Part shown: positions 45,702 through 55,116 of the stretch, one piece after another
Numbering within the stretch: the first letter of the stretch is position 1
How the letters are laid out: every line of letters starts with the position of its first letter
Source: Mesorhizobium sp. ZC-5
Lineage (GTDB): Bacteria; Pseudomonadota; Alphaproteobacteria; Rhizobiales; Rhizobiaceae
DNA length: 64,000 bases
Direction of reading: 5' to 3'
Assembly: GCF_025753855.1 (NCBI RefSeq)
Contig: NZ_JAOWPT010000002.1
Span: 930,001-994,000 of the forward strand
Translations under genes and position numbers: made by a program
The notes under the pieces: generated by a model
The model's database searches: none
What the model saw: the letters and a program-made list of their open reading frames with translations, nothing else
Told to the model about the DNA's origin: nothing

Positions 45702-46754
45702 TTATTGCGCGGCGACGGCTGGCATACCTGCCGTCGCCTTGCGGACGATCGGCGCAACCTTGGTGCCATAGAGTTCGATCGCCTTCATGACCTTGTCGTG
45801 CGGCATGATGCCGATCGCCATCTGCAGCAGGAAGCGATCGTTCTTGAAGATCTTGTGCTGTGCCACGATCTTCTCGGCCACCGTCTCCGGGTCGCCGACG
45901 AACAGCGCGCCGGCGGGCGACCGCGCCTGGTCGAAATGTGCGCGGTTGGTCGGACCCCAGCCACGTTCGCGGCCGATGCGGTTCATCACCTCGGCCTGCG
46001 GTCCGTAGAAATCGTCGGCCGCCTTGTCGGTGGTTTCGGCGACGAAGCCGTGCACGTTGATGCTGGTCGCCAGCTTTTGCGGATCCTGCCCGGCGCGTCT
46101 GGCGGCTTCGCGGTAGAGATCGAACAACGGCGCGAAACGTGCCGGCTCGCCGCCGATGATGGCAAGTGCCAAGGGCAGGCCGAGGGCGCCTGCGCGCGCA
46201 ACGGACTGCGGCGTGCCGCCGACGGCGATCCAGATCGGCAGGGTGCCGTTATGGGGGCGGGGATAGACGCCACGGTCGTTGATTGGCGCACGATGCGTGC
46301 CCGACCAGGTGACACGTTCGCTTTCGTTGAGGCCGAGAAGCAGGTCCAGCTTCTCGGCGAAAAGCTCGTCGTAGTCTTCCAGATTGTAGCCGAACAACGG
46401 GAACGATTCGATGAACGAGCCGCGACCAGCCATGATCTCGGCGCGGCCGCCGGACAGGAGGTCCAGCGTCGCGAACTGCTGGAAGACACGCACCGGGTCG
46501 TCGGAGGAAAGCACGGTGACGGCGCTGGTGAGCTTGATGCGCTTGGTGCGTTCAGCCGCCGCGGCGAGAGCCACGACAGGCGCCGAGGCGGAATAGTCCG
46601 GGCGGTGATGCTCGCCGAGGCCGAACACGTCGAGGCCGACCTGGTCGGCGAGTTCGATCTCCTCGATCAGGTTGCGCAAGCGCTGATGCGGGCCGATCGC
46701 GCCCGGGCCGGGCACCGGACTGACATCGGCGAAGGTGTAGAGGCCGAGTTCCAT
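45702..46754 (-). CDS. LLM-class flavin-dependent oxidoreductase (second)
   Basis: 350 residues of the luciferase-like superfamily: [40 protein letters not shown] and [20 protein letters not shown]. It is of the group with the putative-FMN-reductase annotation (MupA/Atu2307-like). It shares fold but little detail with the LLM protein at 43777. The stop lies 94 bases before the NAT start region, so co-transcription is possible. Confidence 0.92.
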   Translation of the reverse strand: MELGLYTFADVSPVPGPGAIGPHQRLRNLIEEIELADQVGLDVFGLGEHHRPDYSASAPVVALAAAAERTKRIKLTSAVTVLSSDDPVRVFQQFATLDLLSGGRAEIMAGRGSFIESFPLFGYNLEDYDELFAEKLDLLLGLNESERVTWSGTHRAPINDRGVYPRPHNGTLPIWIAVGGTPQSVARAGALGLPLALAIIGGEPARFAPLFDLYREAARRAGQDPQKLATSINVHGFVAETTDKAADDFYGPQAEVMNRIGRERGWGPTNRAHFDQARSPAGALFVGDPETVAEKIVAQHKIFKNDRFLLQMAIGIMPHDKVMKAIELYGTKVAPIVRKATAGMPAVAAQ

Positions 46755-46922
46755 GGGATCATCCTGAAATGGTTGTTGCCACTACAGGTAGCGACGGTGG
46801 GGTCAAGCCGCCAGAGGCAAGCGAGTGAACAGTGTATTTCGACTTATGGCCTGTTGCGCTGCCACCTGCGTTTCCTTACGGCAACACGGTCGGAAATCAT
46901 GGCAGCTGTGCTGATTTGGCGC

Positions 46923-46950
46923 TTGAACTCTCGATTTCCACGCGTATGTA
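46923..46950 (+). promoter_or_regulatory. Weak promoter candidate ahead of the DUF6481 gene
   Basis: TTGAAC (46923-46928) and TATGTA (46945-46950) are 16 bases apart, 30 bases before the coding start. The -10 match is partial. Confidence 0.3.
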
Positions 46951-46982
46951 AGCGTCGCGACATGACTCCAGGGAAGTGAGAT

Positions 46983-47411
46983 TTGGCTATCTACCGAGAA
47001 AAAGACATTTTCGAACGCCGTGGTGCGGCGAACGAAGCGAAGCGGGCAATGCTCGAAAAATTCAAGGCCAAGCCGGCAGCCGACGATCCGGCGGTACTGG
47101 CAAGGCAGGCCGAGCGCAAGGCGATCCTCGAGGCACGCGCCATCCGCGAGGCCGAGAGGGAAAAGCAGAAGCAGGAACGACTGGCTCGCGAGGCAAAGGA
47201 ACGCGCCGAGCGTGAGGCGGCTGCCGAGGCAGCACGCCTTGCCGCCGAAGAGGCCGCCCAGGCCGAGGCCAAGCAGCGCGAAGCCGAGGAAAACGAGCGC
47301 ATCGCGCGCCTGCTGGCCGACGAGGCCGAACGCAAGGCCAAGCGCGACGCGCGTTACGCGGCACGCAAGTCGCGTGTCGGCCGCGTCCCTCCGGGTTTCG
47401 GCGGCAAGTAA
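46983..47411 (+). CDS. DUF6481-type coiled-coil protein
   Basis: 142 residues, TTG start at 46983 followed by AIYREKDIFERRGAANEAKR. The middle (about 45-125) is an almost uninterrupted charged helix rich in Ala, Glu, Arg and Lys, predicted as a coiled coil; the end is VGRVPPGFGGK. I match it to DUF6481, whose function is unknown. It stands alone between an LLM gene and the converging gdx. Confidence 0.8.
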   Translation: MAIYREKDIFERRGAANEAKRAMLEKFKAKPAADDPAVLARQAERKAILEARAIREAEREKQKQERLAREAKERAEREAAAEAARLAAEEAAQAEAKQREAEENERIARLLADEAERKAKRDARYAARKSRVGRVPPGFGGK

Positions 47412-47449
47412 AGTTGTCCGGCATCGCCGGGCATTCCTTATGCAGGATG

Positions 47450-47480
47450 AAACACCGCGACCCGTTCGGCCGCGGTGTTT
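47450..47480. terminator. Bidirectional terminator between DUF6481 and gdx
   Basis: Ten-base stem AAACACCGCG (47450-47459) and CGCGGTGTTT (47471-47480) with an 11-nt loop, between two converging genes; short T-runs follow on both strands. Confidence 0.8.
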
Positions 47481-47486
47481 GCTGCG

Positions 47487-47801
47487 TCACGCGACCAGTT
47501 TCAATCCGACGATACCGGAAACGATGAGCGCGATGCAGGCGAGGCGCGCCGCGGTCGCCGGCTCGCCGAGCAGCCAGATGCCGAGCAGGGCGGTGCCCAC
47601 CGTACCGATGCCGGTCCATATCGCGTAGGCGGTGCCGACAGGAAGTGTCTTCAGCGCCAAGCCGAGCAGGCCGAGGCTCACGATCATGCTGGCGACGGTG
47701 AGCAATGTGGGCATGAGGCGGGTGAAGCCGACCGTGTATTTGAGACCGATGGCCCAGCCGATTTCGAAGATGCCTGCGAAGAACAGATAAATCCAAGCCA
47801 T
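47487..47801 (-). CDS. gdx: Guanidinium exporter Gdx (SugE subtype of SMR family)
   Basis: 104 residues, four membrane helices. The residues that define guanidinium exporters are present: Glu13 and Trp16 in helix 1 ([11 protein letters not shown]), Ser42, Tyr59 and Trp62 ([10 protein letters not shown]). Family members exchange guanidinium for protons as antiparallel dimers. A guanidine-II riboswitch lies in its leader, which independently supports the substrate. It is a single-gene unit with its own promoter and terminator. Confidence 0.93.
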   Translation of the reverse strand: MAWIYLFFAGIFEIGWAIGLKYTVGFTRLMPTLLTVASMIVSLGLLGLALKTLPVGTAYAIWTGIGTVGTALLGIWLLGEPATAARLACIALIVSGIVGLKLVA

Positions 47802-47820
47802 GATCAGGACTCGCTTTCTT

Positions 47821-47869
47821 GGCGGGTCGTCCCGGCCGGGGCTATGGCAAACGCAAGGCCGTCCTTGCG
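47821..47869 (-). promoter_or_regulatory. Guanidine-II (mini-ykkC) riboswitch ahead of gdx
   Basis: Two hairpins with ACGR loops on the minus strand, the hallmark of this class. P1: 7-bp stem CGCAAGG-ACGG-CCTTGCG (47852-47869). P2: CGGG-ACGA-CCCG (47823-47834), extended by two G-C pairs with one bulge. The linker is about 17 nt and P2 ends 20-22 nt before the gdx ATG, so ligand binding can control access to the ribosome binding site. Guanidine binding joins the two loops in known examples. Confidence 0.85.
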
Positions 47870-47876
47870 CGTCTGA

Positions 47877-47904
47877 TATATAGGCTTTGTCTCCGGCCGT
47901 TCAA
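47877..47904 (-). promoter_or_regulatory. Promoter of the gdx riboswitch transcript
   Basis: Minus strand: -35 TTGAAC (47899-47904) and -10 TATATA (47877-47882), 16-base spacer. The expected start near 47870 is the first base before riboswitch hairpin P1. Confidence 0.65.
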
Positions 47905-47936
47905 CAAAAGTCCGGTCGCGGGTCTCGCGACCGGAC
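47905..47936 (-). terminator. Terminator of the small basic protein gene
   Basis: Perfect 11-bp stem GTCCGGTCGCG (47910-47920) and CGCGACCGGAC (47926-47936), 5-nt loop, followed on the minus strand by TTTTG. It ends the transcript of the 37-residue gene just before the gdx promoter. Confidence 0.85.
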
Positions 47937-47965
47937 GAGACTGTTTTCCGTTTGGATGCCCGGCT

Positions 47966-48079
47966 CTACTTCGCCTTCTTGGCAGCCGCTGCAGGAGCCG
48001 CTTTCGCCGCTGCCGGCTTCTTGGCGTCCTTCTTCGGCTTCTTGGCTTCCTTGTTCGGTCTCATCGCACCTTTTGCCAT
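47966..48079 (-). CDS. Small Lys/Ala-rich basic protein (37 residues)
   Basis: The peptide begins MAKGAMRPNKEAKKPKK and continues with Ala/Lys/Pro-rich sequence ending AAAAKKAK. It has about 14 lysines or arginines, two acidic residues and no hydrophobic core, like the tails of histone H1-type or AlgP-type proteins. A near-perfect GGAGG lies 7-8 bases before the ATG and a strong terminator follows, which is good evidence for expression. Function unknown; nucleic-acid binding or stress-related roles are guesses. Confidence 0.8.
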   Translation of the reverse strand: MAKGAMRPNKEAKKPKKDAKKPAAAKAAPAAAAKKAK

Positions 48080-48256
48080 GATTCGTCCTCCGATTGGCGA
48101 CGCGAATCATGCCGAATATATTCGCCGGTTCAAGAGGCTTTACCGGCCATCCCCCAAAAGGGGAGAAATGACGGCGGCGAACCGCAGCCTGGCCGTCGGC
48201 AAGTTGCTGGACTACCAGTGGCGGAAGATTAAGTTCCGGAGAGCTCGGAGACGCCA

Positions 48257-49222
48257 GTGGCCGCACATTCAGGTTCCAAAAAGGTCATCTATGCTGCAGT
48301 GGCGGGCAACCTGCTGATCGCGGCGACGAAGTTCGCCGCGGCCTTCTTCACGGGCAGCTCCGCCATGCTGTCCGAAGGCGTTCACTCGCTCGTCGACACC
48401 GGCAACGGGCTGCTGCTGCTCTACGGTCTGCGCCGCGCGGCACGCCCCGCCGACCGGACGCATCCGCTCGGCCACGGTCGCGAACTGTACTTCTGGAGCT
48501 TCATCGTCGCGCTGCTGGTGTTCGCGCTCGGCGCCGGCGTTTCTTTCTACGAGGGCGTTCTTCATATCCTGGAACCTGAGCCGGTCACCAATCCGATGGT
48601 GAACTATGTCGTGCTCGGGCTTTCCATGCTTTTCGAGGGCGGTTCCTGGTGGGTGGCGCTGAAGGAATTCCGCAAGTCCAAGGGCGGGCTCGGCTATTTC
48701 GCGGCGGTGCGCCGGAGCAAGGATCCAAGCGTCTACACGGTGCTGTTCGAAGACAGCGCCGCATTGCTTGGTCTCTTCATCGCCTTTGCAGGCATTCTCG
48801 CAGCCGACCTGCTGGCAATGCCGGAATTCGACGGCATCGCATCGATCGGCATCAGCCTGATCCTCGCTTCGACGGCCATCTTCCTGGCACGAGAGAGCAA
48901 GGGCCTGCTGATGGGCGAGCCGGCCCTGCCGGAGGTTGAGGCCGCGGTGCTGGCGATCGTGCAAGGCGATCCGGATGTGCAGCGGGCGAACGGCATCCTG
49001 ACCGTCCATATGGGTCCCGAAGAAATCGTCGCGGCGCTGAGCATAGAATTCGAGGATAGGCTTACCGCGCCGGAAATCGAAACCTGCGTCGAGCGGCTGG
49101 AGGCCGGGATACGCGCGGCCAGGCCGGAAATCTCCGCGCTGTTCATCAAGCCGCAGACGACCGGGACATGGCAAAAGCGCAAGATGAAGGTCGTGGCGCC
49201 GCCGTCCGGAGCCGACGTCTGA
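48257..49222 (+). CDS. Cation diffusion facilitator transporter
   Basis: 321 residues with a GTG start (GGAG about 7 bases upstream). Six membrane helices; metal-binding patterns in helix 2 (SEGVHSLVDTGN) and helix 5 (FEDSAALLGLF), and HPLGHGRELYFW between helices 2 and 3. A cytoplasmic C-terminal domain (about 215-300) carries HMGPEEI. It exports divalent cations such as zinc, iron or manganese by proton antiport; the metal is not assignable. Confidence 0.92.
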   Translation: MAAHSGSKKVIYAAVAGNLLIAATKFAAAFFTGSSAMLSEGVHSLVDTGNGLLLLYGLRRAARPADRTHPLGHGRELYFWSFIVALLVFALGAGVSFYEGVLHILEPEPVTNPMVNYVVLGLSMLFEGGSWWVALKEFRKSKGGLGYFAAVRRSKDPSVYTVLFEDSAALLGLFIAFAGILAADLLAMPEFDGIASIGISLILASTAIFLARESKGLLMGEPALPEVEAAVLAIVQGDPDVQRANGILTVHMGPEEIVAALSIEFEDRLTAPEIETCVERLEAGIRAARPEISALFIKPQTTGTWQKRKMKVVAPPSGADV

Positions 49223-49231
49223 TCGCGCCGG

Positions 49232-50497
49232 TCAGGCGTCGCCTTCTTCCACCACGCGCAAGCGCAGTTGGCCTGTCTTGGAATCGGCGATGCGGACGGC
49301 ATCCGGCTTTGCGTTGTTTCGCCCCGCCGTGTCGCCCTCGGCCTCCGCCGGCGCGGCGCCGAACTCGAGCGCTTCAATCTTCTGGCCGCGCTTTGTGACC
49401 TTGGACGACGAGACGAGGATGTCGTCGATGTCGCGTGTCGCCTGGCCGAAATGGTTCTGCAGTTTCCGTACCCGTTCATCGAGGCGGGTGACATCTTCCA
49501 TCAGGCGGATGACTTCGCCCTGGATCAGGTGCGCCTGTTCGCGCATGCGGGCGTCCTTCAGGATCGACTGGATGACCTGGATCGACAGCATCAACAGCGA
49601 TGGCGAGACGATGACGATGCGGGCGCGGTGGGCGCGCTGGACCAGCGCCTCGAAATTCTCGTGGATCTCGGCGAACACCGATTCCGACGGCACGAACATG
49701 AAGGCGGTGTCCTGCGTCTCGCCGGAGATGAGGTACTTGTCGGCGATGTCGCGAATGTGAACTTCGATATCGCGCCGGAAGGATTGCGCGGCGAACTTCT
49801 GCGCAGCCTCGCCTTCCGCCGCGCGGATAGCATTCCACGCTTCCAAGGGAAACTTGGCGTCAACCACCAGCGAAGGCGTGTCGTTCGGCATCCGGACCAG
49901 GCAATCGGGTCGGCTGCCGTTCGACAACGTCGCCTGGAATTCGTAGGCGCCGTGCGGCAGCCCGTCGGCGACGATCGCCTCCATGCGCGACTGGCCGAAG
50001 GCGCCGCGCGTCTGCTTGTTGGAGAGGATCGCCTGCAATTGCACCACCTGGCCGGCGAGCGACTGGATGTTGGTCTGCGCTGTGTCGATGACGGCCAGCC
50101 GCTCCTGCAGCTTGGCCAGGCTCTCGTGGGTCGAGCGGGTCTGCTCGGTCATCGTCTGGCCGAGCCGTCCAGTCATCGCGTCGAGGCGCTGACCGATCGA
50201 CTGCGTCAGTTCCGCCTGCCGCGCGCCGAAGACGTCGGCGACCGCGCCGAGCCTGCCCTGCATTTCCGCCTGCGACTGCAGGATGCCCGCCATGCGCGCT
50301 TCGGTGTCGCGGGCGTGATCGGCTGCCTCCGCCGCCGCGACCGCGCGCGCCTTGGCCGAGCGCCAGAGCGACACGACCAGCGCGATGAGAAGCGCGACAA
50401 AAAGCACCGCGATAAAGCTCAGCACCTGGCCGAGTGTTATCGTGGTGGCGCCGAGGCGGGCGACGGGTTCGGCGAGGATCGTGAAAAGATCGTTCAT
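49232..50497 (-). CDS. rmuC: DNA recombination protein RmuC
   Basis: 421 residues: an N-terminal membrane helix (about 20-42, FIAVLFVALLIALVVSLW), a coiled-coil region (50-150), and the RmuC nuclease-like domain (about 165-360) with LPNG-like GLPHGAYEFQATL, VDAKFPLEAW and TAFMFVPSESVFAEIHE. RmuC limits sequence inversions between short repeats. It is divergent from def. The C-terminal 50 residues are acidic and variable. Confidence 0.94.
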   Translation of the reverse strand: MNDLFTILAEPVARLGATTITLGQVLSFIAVLFVALLIALVVSLWRSAKARAVAAAEAADHARDTEARMAGILQSQAEMQGRLGAVADVFGARQAELTQSIGQRLDAMTGRLGQTMTEQTRSTHESLAKLQERLAVIDTAQTNIQSLAGQVVQLQAILSNKQTRGAFGQSRMEAIVADGLPHGAYEFQATLSNGSRPDCLVRMPNDTPSLVVDAKFPLEAWNAIRAAEGEAAQKFAAQSFRRDIEVHIRDIADKYLISGETQDTAFMFVPSESVFAEIHENFEALVQRAHRARIVIVSPSLLMLSIQVIQSILKDARMREQAHLIQGEVIRLMEDVTRLDERVRKLQNHFGQATRDIDDILVSSSKVTKRGQKIEALEFGAAPAEAEGDTAGRNNAKPDAVRIADSKTGQLRLRVVEEGDA

Positions 50498-50599
50498 CGC
50501 GCGAGCATAGCCGATTCGGCCTGCCGTGACAGATCAAAACGAGAACAGTGAACATCCGTTCCGGTTGACGCTTTTGCCGAGAAACCTTAGGTGAGCGTG

Positions 50600-51130
50600 A
50601 TGTCGATCAAGCCGCTCATCATTCTTCCCGATCCGATCCTGCGCCAGGTTTCCAAGCCGGTGGAGCGGGTCGATGCGCAATTGCGAAAATTCGCCGGCGA
50701 CATGCTGGATACGATGTACGACGCGCCCGGCATCGGGCTGGCCGCGATCCAGGTCGGCGAACCCTTGCGTATGCTGGTGATCGATCTCGCCAAGGAGGGC
50801 GAGGAGCCGGCACCTCAGGTATTCATCAACCCGGAAGTCCTCGCAAGCTCGGACGAGCGTTCGGTCTACGAGGAAGGCTGCCTGTCGATCCCCGACTATT
50901 ATGCCGAAGTCGAGCGCCCGGCGTCGGTGCGGGTGAAATATCTCGACCGCGATGGCAAACAGCAGGAAGTAGCGGCGGAAGGTCTGCTAGCGACCTGCCT
51001 GCAGCACGAGATCGACCACCTCAACGGCGTGCTGTTCATCGACCATATCTCGAAGCTGAAACGCGACATGGTGATGAAGAAGTTCAAGAAGCTCGCCAAG
51101 GACAAGCCGCCCACGCGCATGGTGGGATAA
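50600..51130 (+). CDS. def: Peptide deformylase
   Basis: 176 residues; removes the N-formyl group of nascent proteins. All three motifs are present: [13 protein letters not shown] and HEIDH, giving one Cys and two His metal ligands and the catalytic Glu. AGGTGAG lies upstream of the ATG at 50600; a GTG at 50591 is an alternative. It leads the def-fmt-GNAT-truA operon. Confidence 0.96.
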   Translation: MSIKPLIILPDPILRQVSKPVERVDAQLRKFAGDMLDTMYDAPGIGLAAIQVGEPLRMLVIDLAKEGEEPAPQVFINPEVLASSDERSVYEEGCLSIPDYYAEVERPASVRVKYLDRDGKQQEVAAEGLLATCLQHEIDHLNGVLFIDHISKLKRDMVMKKFKKLAKDKPPTRMVG

Positions 51131-51136
51131 GGGAAA

Positions 51137-52072
51137 ATGCCCCTGCGCGTCATCTTCATGGGAACGCCGGACTTTTCGGTGCCGATGCTGCGCGCCGTTG
51201 CCGACGCGGGTCACGAGATCGTTGCCGTCTACACGCAGCCGCCACGGCCGGCAGGACGGCGCGGGCTTGAGCTGACGCCGTCGCCGGTGCAGCGCGAGGC
51301 CGAAAGGCTGGGCGTGGAGGTGCGGACGCCGATCTCGCTGAAGGGTGAGGCAGAACAGGCGGCGTTCCGCGAGTTGAATGCCGACGTCGCGGTGGTGGTG
51401 GCTTACGGACTGCTGCTGCCAAAAGCCATTCTCGAAGGCACGCGGCTTGGCTGTTACAACGGCCATGCCTCGCTGCTGCCGCGCTGGCGTGGTGCCGCAC
51501 CCATCCAGCGGGCGATCATGGCGGGCGATACCGAGACCGGCATGATGATCATGAAGATGGAGAAAGGCCTCGATACCGGGCCGGTGGCACTGACCAGCCG
51601 CGTCGCCATCGGACCGGACATGACGGCCGGCGAGTTGCACGACGCGCTGATGGAGACGGGTGCGCCCTTGATGGTCGAGGCGTTGAAAGCGCTGGAGGGA
51701 GGCGAGGTGACGCTGGCACCACAAAAGGCCGATGGCCTTACCTACGCCAAAAAGATCGACAAAGCGGAGACGCGGATCGACTGGAGCCTTCCATCAAAGG
51801 ATGTGCATAACCATATCCGCGGGCTGTCGCCCTTTCCCGGCGCGTGGTCTGAAATGGAAGCCGGCGGCAAAATGGAACGGTTGAAGCTGCTGCGTTCCGC
51901 GCTGGCCGATGGGAACGGGAATCCCGGGAGGATACTCGACGACCGGCTGACAATCGCCTGTGGAGACGGTGCGGTCAGGCTGGTCGAAGTTCAACGGGCA
52001 GGCGGAAAGCCTGCGGGCGCGGAAGAATTCCTGCGCGGTACGAAACTGGAAAAAGGAATGAAACTGTCATGA
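51137..52072 (+). CDS. fmt: Methionyl-tRNA formyltransferase
   Basis: 311 residues; formylates initiator Met-tRNA. The formyltransferase core has [35 protein letters not shown] (catalytic His and Asn) and DTGPVALT; a C-terminal OB-like domain follows from about 205. It begins 6 bases after def, forming the usual def-fmt pair, and overlaps the next gene by 4 bases. Confidence 0.96.
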   Translation: MPLRVIFMGTPDFSVPMLRAVADAGHEIVAVYTQPPRPAGRRGLELTPSPVQREAERLGVEVRTPISLKGEAEQAAFRELNADVAVVVAYGLLLPKAILEGTRLGCYNGHASLLPRWRGAAPIQRAIMAGDTETGMMIMKMEKGLDTGPVALTSRVAIGPDMTAGELHDALMETGAPLMVEALKALEGGEVTLAPQKADGLTYAKKIDKAETRIDWSLPSKDVHNHIRGLSPFPGAWSEMEAGGKMERLKLLRSALADGNGNPGRILDDRLTIACGDGAVRLVEVQRAGGKPAGAEEFLRGTKLEKGMKLS

Positions 52073-52578
52073 GCATGATGTCGATAAGGGCGGCAACGCC
52101 CAGGGATCGCGCTGCGATCCGCCTCGTCGAAGAGCATGCGTTCGGGCAAAAGTCGGAAGCCGGGCTGGTCGATGCGCTGATCACAGATGGCGACGCGGTC
52201 GTCGAACTGGTGGCCGAAGAAGAAGGCCAGGTCGTCGGCCACATCCTGTTCTCGCGGCTCTACGTGGCTGAGGGTCGCAAGAAGTTCGCAGCGGTCGCGC
52301 TGGCGCCGCTGGCGGTCGAGCCGTCGTTTCACGGCACGGGCATTGGCGGCGCGCTGATCCGCGAGGCACATCTCAAGCTGAAGGATGCCGGCGAGACACT
52401 GTCGGTCGTGCTTGGTGATCCCGCCTATTATGGCCGCTTCGGCTACACGCATCAGCGTGCGGGAAAATTCCAGAGCGACTATCAGGGCGAAGCGCTGCAA
52501 GCGCTGGCCTGGGGCGAGGCACCTGAGACCGGCCGGCTCGACTACGCCCCGGCCTTCGGTTCCGCGCTCGCAGCCTGA
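52069..52578 (+). CDS. GNAT-family N-acetyltransferase
   Basis: 169 residues with a GNAT fold: [20 protein letters not shown] (motif A, acetyl-CoA loop) and [15 protein letters not shown] near 120. It belongs to the YhbS-like group seen between fmt and truA in several alphaproteobacteria (from memory). The substrate is unknown. It overlaps fmt as ATGA and precedes truA by 19 bases. Confidence 0.88.
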   Translation: MSMMSIRAATPRDRAAIRLVEEHAFGQKSEAGLVDALITDGDAVVELVAEEEGQVVGHILFSRLYVAEGRKKFAAVALAPLAVEPSFHGTGIGGALIREAHLKLKDAGETLSVVLGDPAYYGRFGYTHQRAGKFQSDYQGEALQALAWGEAPETGRLDYAPAFGSALAA

Positions 52579-52597
52579 TCGGCACACTGGCTCCGGA

Positions 52598-53350
52598 ATG
52601 CCGCGCTATCGTCTCGACATCGAATATGACGGCAGCGCCTATGCCGGCTGGCAGTGGCAGGCCGACCAGCCCTCCGTGCAGGCGGCGATCGAGCGGGCAT
52701 TCCTGAGCTTTTGCGGCGAGCAGGTGTCGCTGCGTGGTGCCGGCCGCACCGATGCCGGCGTGCATGCGACGGGCCAGGTCGCGCATGTCGACCTCGCAAA
52801 GGAGTGGCCGGCGCAGAAGGTGCGCGATGCCGTCAACGCGCATTTGCAGGTTGCGAAGGAGACTGTGGCGATCACCGCCGTTTCGCTCGCGGCCGACGAT
52901 TTCGATGCGCGGTTTTCAGCAACCGGACGTCATTATCTCTATCGCATCGTCAACCGCCGCGCGCCGCTCACGTTGGAGCAGAAGAAGGCCTGGTGGGTGC
53001 CGAAGCGGCTCGACCACGCAGCCATGCATGACGCCGCGCAATTGCTGATCGGCAAGCACGATTTCACTACGTTCCGTTCGACGCAATGCCAGGCAGTTTC
53101 TCCGGTGAGGACGCTCGACCGGCTCGACGTGACACGCTCCGGCGATGCGATCGAGGTGCGGGCGTCGGCGCGCTCCTTCCTGCACAACCAGGTCCGCTCG
53201 ATGGTCGGCTCGCTGAAGCGGGTAGGTGAAGGCGGCTGGACGGCCGCGGACCTGGAAAAGGCGCTGGCGGCGCGCGACCGCGCGGCCTGCGGCCAGGTAG
53301 CGCCGCCCGACGGGCTCTACCTGGTCAAGGTCGACTACCCGGAAGCCTGA
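52598..53350 (+). CDS. truA: tRNA pseudouridine(38-40) synthase
   Basis: 250 residues; forms pseudouridine in the anticodon stem-loop. The catalytic Asp52 lies in [11 protein letters not shown]; other family segments are [23 protein letters not shown] and [12 protein letters not shown]. It is the last gene of the def operon; the ribosome binding site is weak, in keeping with translational coupling. Confidence 0.96.
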   Translation: MPRYRLDIEYDGSAYAGWQWQADQPSVQAAIERAFLSFCGEQVSLRGAGRTDAGVHATGQVAHVDLAKEWPAQKVRDAVNAHLQVAKETVAITAVSLAADDFDARFSATGRHYLYRIVNRRAPLTLEQKKAWWVPKRLDHAAMHDAAQLLIGKHDFTTFRSTQCQAVSPVRTLDRLDVTRSGDAIEVRASARSFLHNQVRSMVGSLKRVGEGGWTAADLEKALAARDRAACGQVAPPDGLYLVKVDYPEA

Positions 53351-53358
53351 GAAGCAAA

Positions 53359-53898
53359 TCAATAGATCGGCTGCGCCATGTGACGCGGCGCCGGCCATTC
53401 CTTCGTGCTTCCGGGTTGTACCGTGCGCTCGAGATAGGTCGACAGCACGACATAGCTGCGGGTCGTCACCACGCCCGGCGTTTCGTAAAGACGCGACAGC
53501 AGACCCTCGAGTGCGCGGGTGTCTTCGGTGCGTACCTTGAGCAGCATGCAGGTGTCGCCGGCGACCGAATGGATCTCCTCGACTTCCGGACATTCCGAGA
53601 TCGCCATCAGTTCGGGCGTCTTGCCCCAGCCCCGCGTATCGACGTGGACGAAGGCGAGCAGCGGCTTGTGGATCGCCTTCGGATCGATGATCGCGGCGGT
53701 GCGACGGATGGCGCCGGAGCGGCGCAGACGCTTAACACGTTCATGCGCGGCGGGTGCGGAAAGTCCGGCCCGCTCGCCGAGCTCGGCATAGCTGACGGTC
53801 GCGTCCTCGACCAGAACGCCTAACAATCTTCGGTCGGCGGCGTCGAGTTCCCGGCTCGGAAGCCTGCTCTGCCGAATGCTATCTGTTTCTTGATCCAT
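53359..53898 (-). CDS. Lrp/AsnC-family transcriptional regulator
   Basis: 179 residues: helix-turn-helix at about 20-70 (LDAADRRLLGVLVEDATVSY; LSAPAAHERVKRLRRSGAI) and an RAM ligand-binding domain (about 85-160; ECPEVEEIHSVAGDTCMLLKV). It has a C-terminal extension of about 20 residues. It is divergent from an MFS exporter gene only 48 bases away, so it probably controls that gene. Confidence 0.92.
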   Translation of the reverse strand: MDQETDSIRQSRLPSRELDAADRRLLGVLVEDATVSYAELGERAGLSAPAAHERVKRLRRSGAIRRTAAIIDPKAIHKPLLAFVHVDTRGWGKTPELMAISECPEVEEIHSVAGDTCMLLKVRTEDTRALEGLLSRLYETPGVVTTRSYVVLSTYLERTVQPGSTKEWPAPRHMAQPIY

Positions 53899-53946
53899 AG
53901 TCGGATTCCTTCTTGTCGCCGAATGTCATTCTGCCATCATGCAGAT

Positions 53947-55116
53947 ATGGCGAAGATAGATCAACCATTCGACAACTATGCCGCGGAACAGGGCGGCATC
54001 CCCCGCGCTGCCTATGTGCTGACCGGCTGTATCGGCGTCATCGGCTCGAACTCACTGGTGCTCGGGCCGATCGCGCCGGAAGTGGCGCAATCGCTTGGCG
54101 CGGGAGTCCCAGCCGTGATGATGGCGTCGGCAGCCTTCGGCCTCGGCACGGCGGCAAGCGCGCTGTTTCTTGCCCGCCATGTCGACCGCCTCGGCGCGCG
54201 CCGTGTCTTGCGGCTCGTCATGGCATTGCTGGCTGCCGCGATGCTGCTCAGCGCCGCGGCTCCGGTTGTGTCGGCACTGATTGCCGCACAGCTCGTCGCC
54301 GGCATCGCCTCGGGCGTCGCCTTGCCGGCGATTTATGCCAGCGCTGCCGCCATCGCGCCGCCCGGCCGCGAAAGCCGCACCATCGGCGTGGTGCTGACTG
54401 GTTGGACCTTGAGCATGATCGCCGGCGTATCGCTGTCGGCGGTGCTCGCCGACTTCATCCATTGGCGCGCCGTTTATGTCGCCGTCGCGCTGCTGTCGGT
54501 TGTCGCGATTGCCGGGTTGTCACTGCTGCCGCATGGAAGGGAGCAGGCCGCCGGAGCGGCGCCGTCCCCCTTCGCGGCATTGGCGATAACCGGGGTGAAG
54601 CCGCTGCTGCTGGCGTGCGGCGCCTTCATGGCGGCGTTCTACGGTGTCTACGGATATCTTGGCGCCCATCTCCACAACGACCTGGGCGAGCCGGTCAGCG
54701 CCAACGGGCTGGTCGCCCTCGTCTACGGCCTGGGTTTTGGCGGTGCGGCTTTTCTGGACGGCTTCGCCGACCGGGTGGGGGCGCGTCGCCTGATGCCGAT
54801 CGCCTTTATGGCCGTGGCGGCCGTCTATCTTCTCTTCGCGCTGACCGGCGACAGTTTCGCGGCGGTTCTGGTGATGGTTTTCCTGTGGGGCTTGTTCAAC
54901 CATTTCGGCCTCAACCTGCTGATCATGCGGCTGACGGCAATCGATCCGTCGCAGCGCGGCACGATCATGGGCCTGAACAGCGCCGTCACCTATTTGGCGG
55001 TGTTCGTCGGGACCAGTTCCTTTGGCCCGCTTTATGCCAACCATGGCTTTGCCGCGGTTGCTTTCGTAGCCATGGCGCTGACCCTGGTTGCAGCGCTGGC
55101 GGGTGCTTTTCGCTAA
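53947..55116 (+). CDS. MFS transporter
   Basis: 389 residues with 12 predicted membrane helices; the loop between helices 2 and 3 reads ARHVDRLGARRVLR, and the matching loop in the second half is DRVGARRLMP. It resembles AraJ/PbuE-type drug or metabolite exporters. The ATG at 53947 starts MAKIDQPFDNYAAEQ. The divergent Lrp regulator suggests an amino-acid or related effector (inference). Confidence 0.9.
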   Translation: MAKIDQPFDNYAAEQGGIPRAAYVLTGCIGVIGSNSLVLGPIAPEVAQSLGAGVPAVMMASAAFGLGTAASALFLARHVDRLGARRVLRLVMALLAAAMLLSAAAPVVSALIAAQLVAGIASGVALPAIYASAAAIAPPGRESRTIGVVLTGWTLSMIAGVSLSAVLADFIHWRAVYVAVALLSVVAIAGLSLLPHGREQAAGAAPSPFAALAITGVKPLLLACGAFMAAFYGVYGYLGAHLHNDLGEPVSANGLVALVYGLGFGGAAFLDGFADRVGARRLMPIAFMAVAAVYLLFALTGDSFAAVLVMVFLWGLFNHFGLNLLIMRLTAIDPSQRGTIMGLNSAVTYLAVFVGTSSFGPLYANHGFAAVAFVAMALTLVAALAGAFR

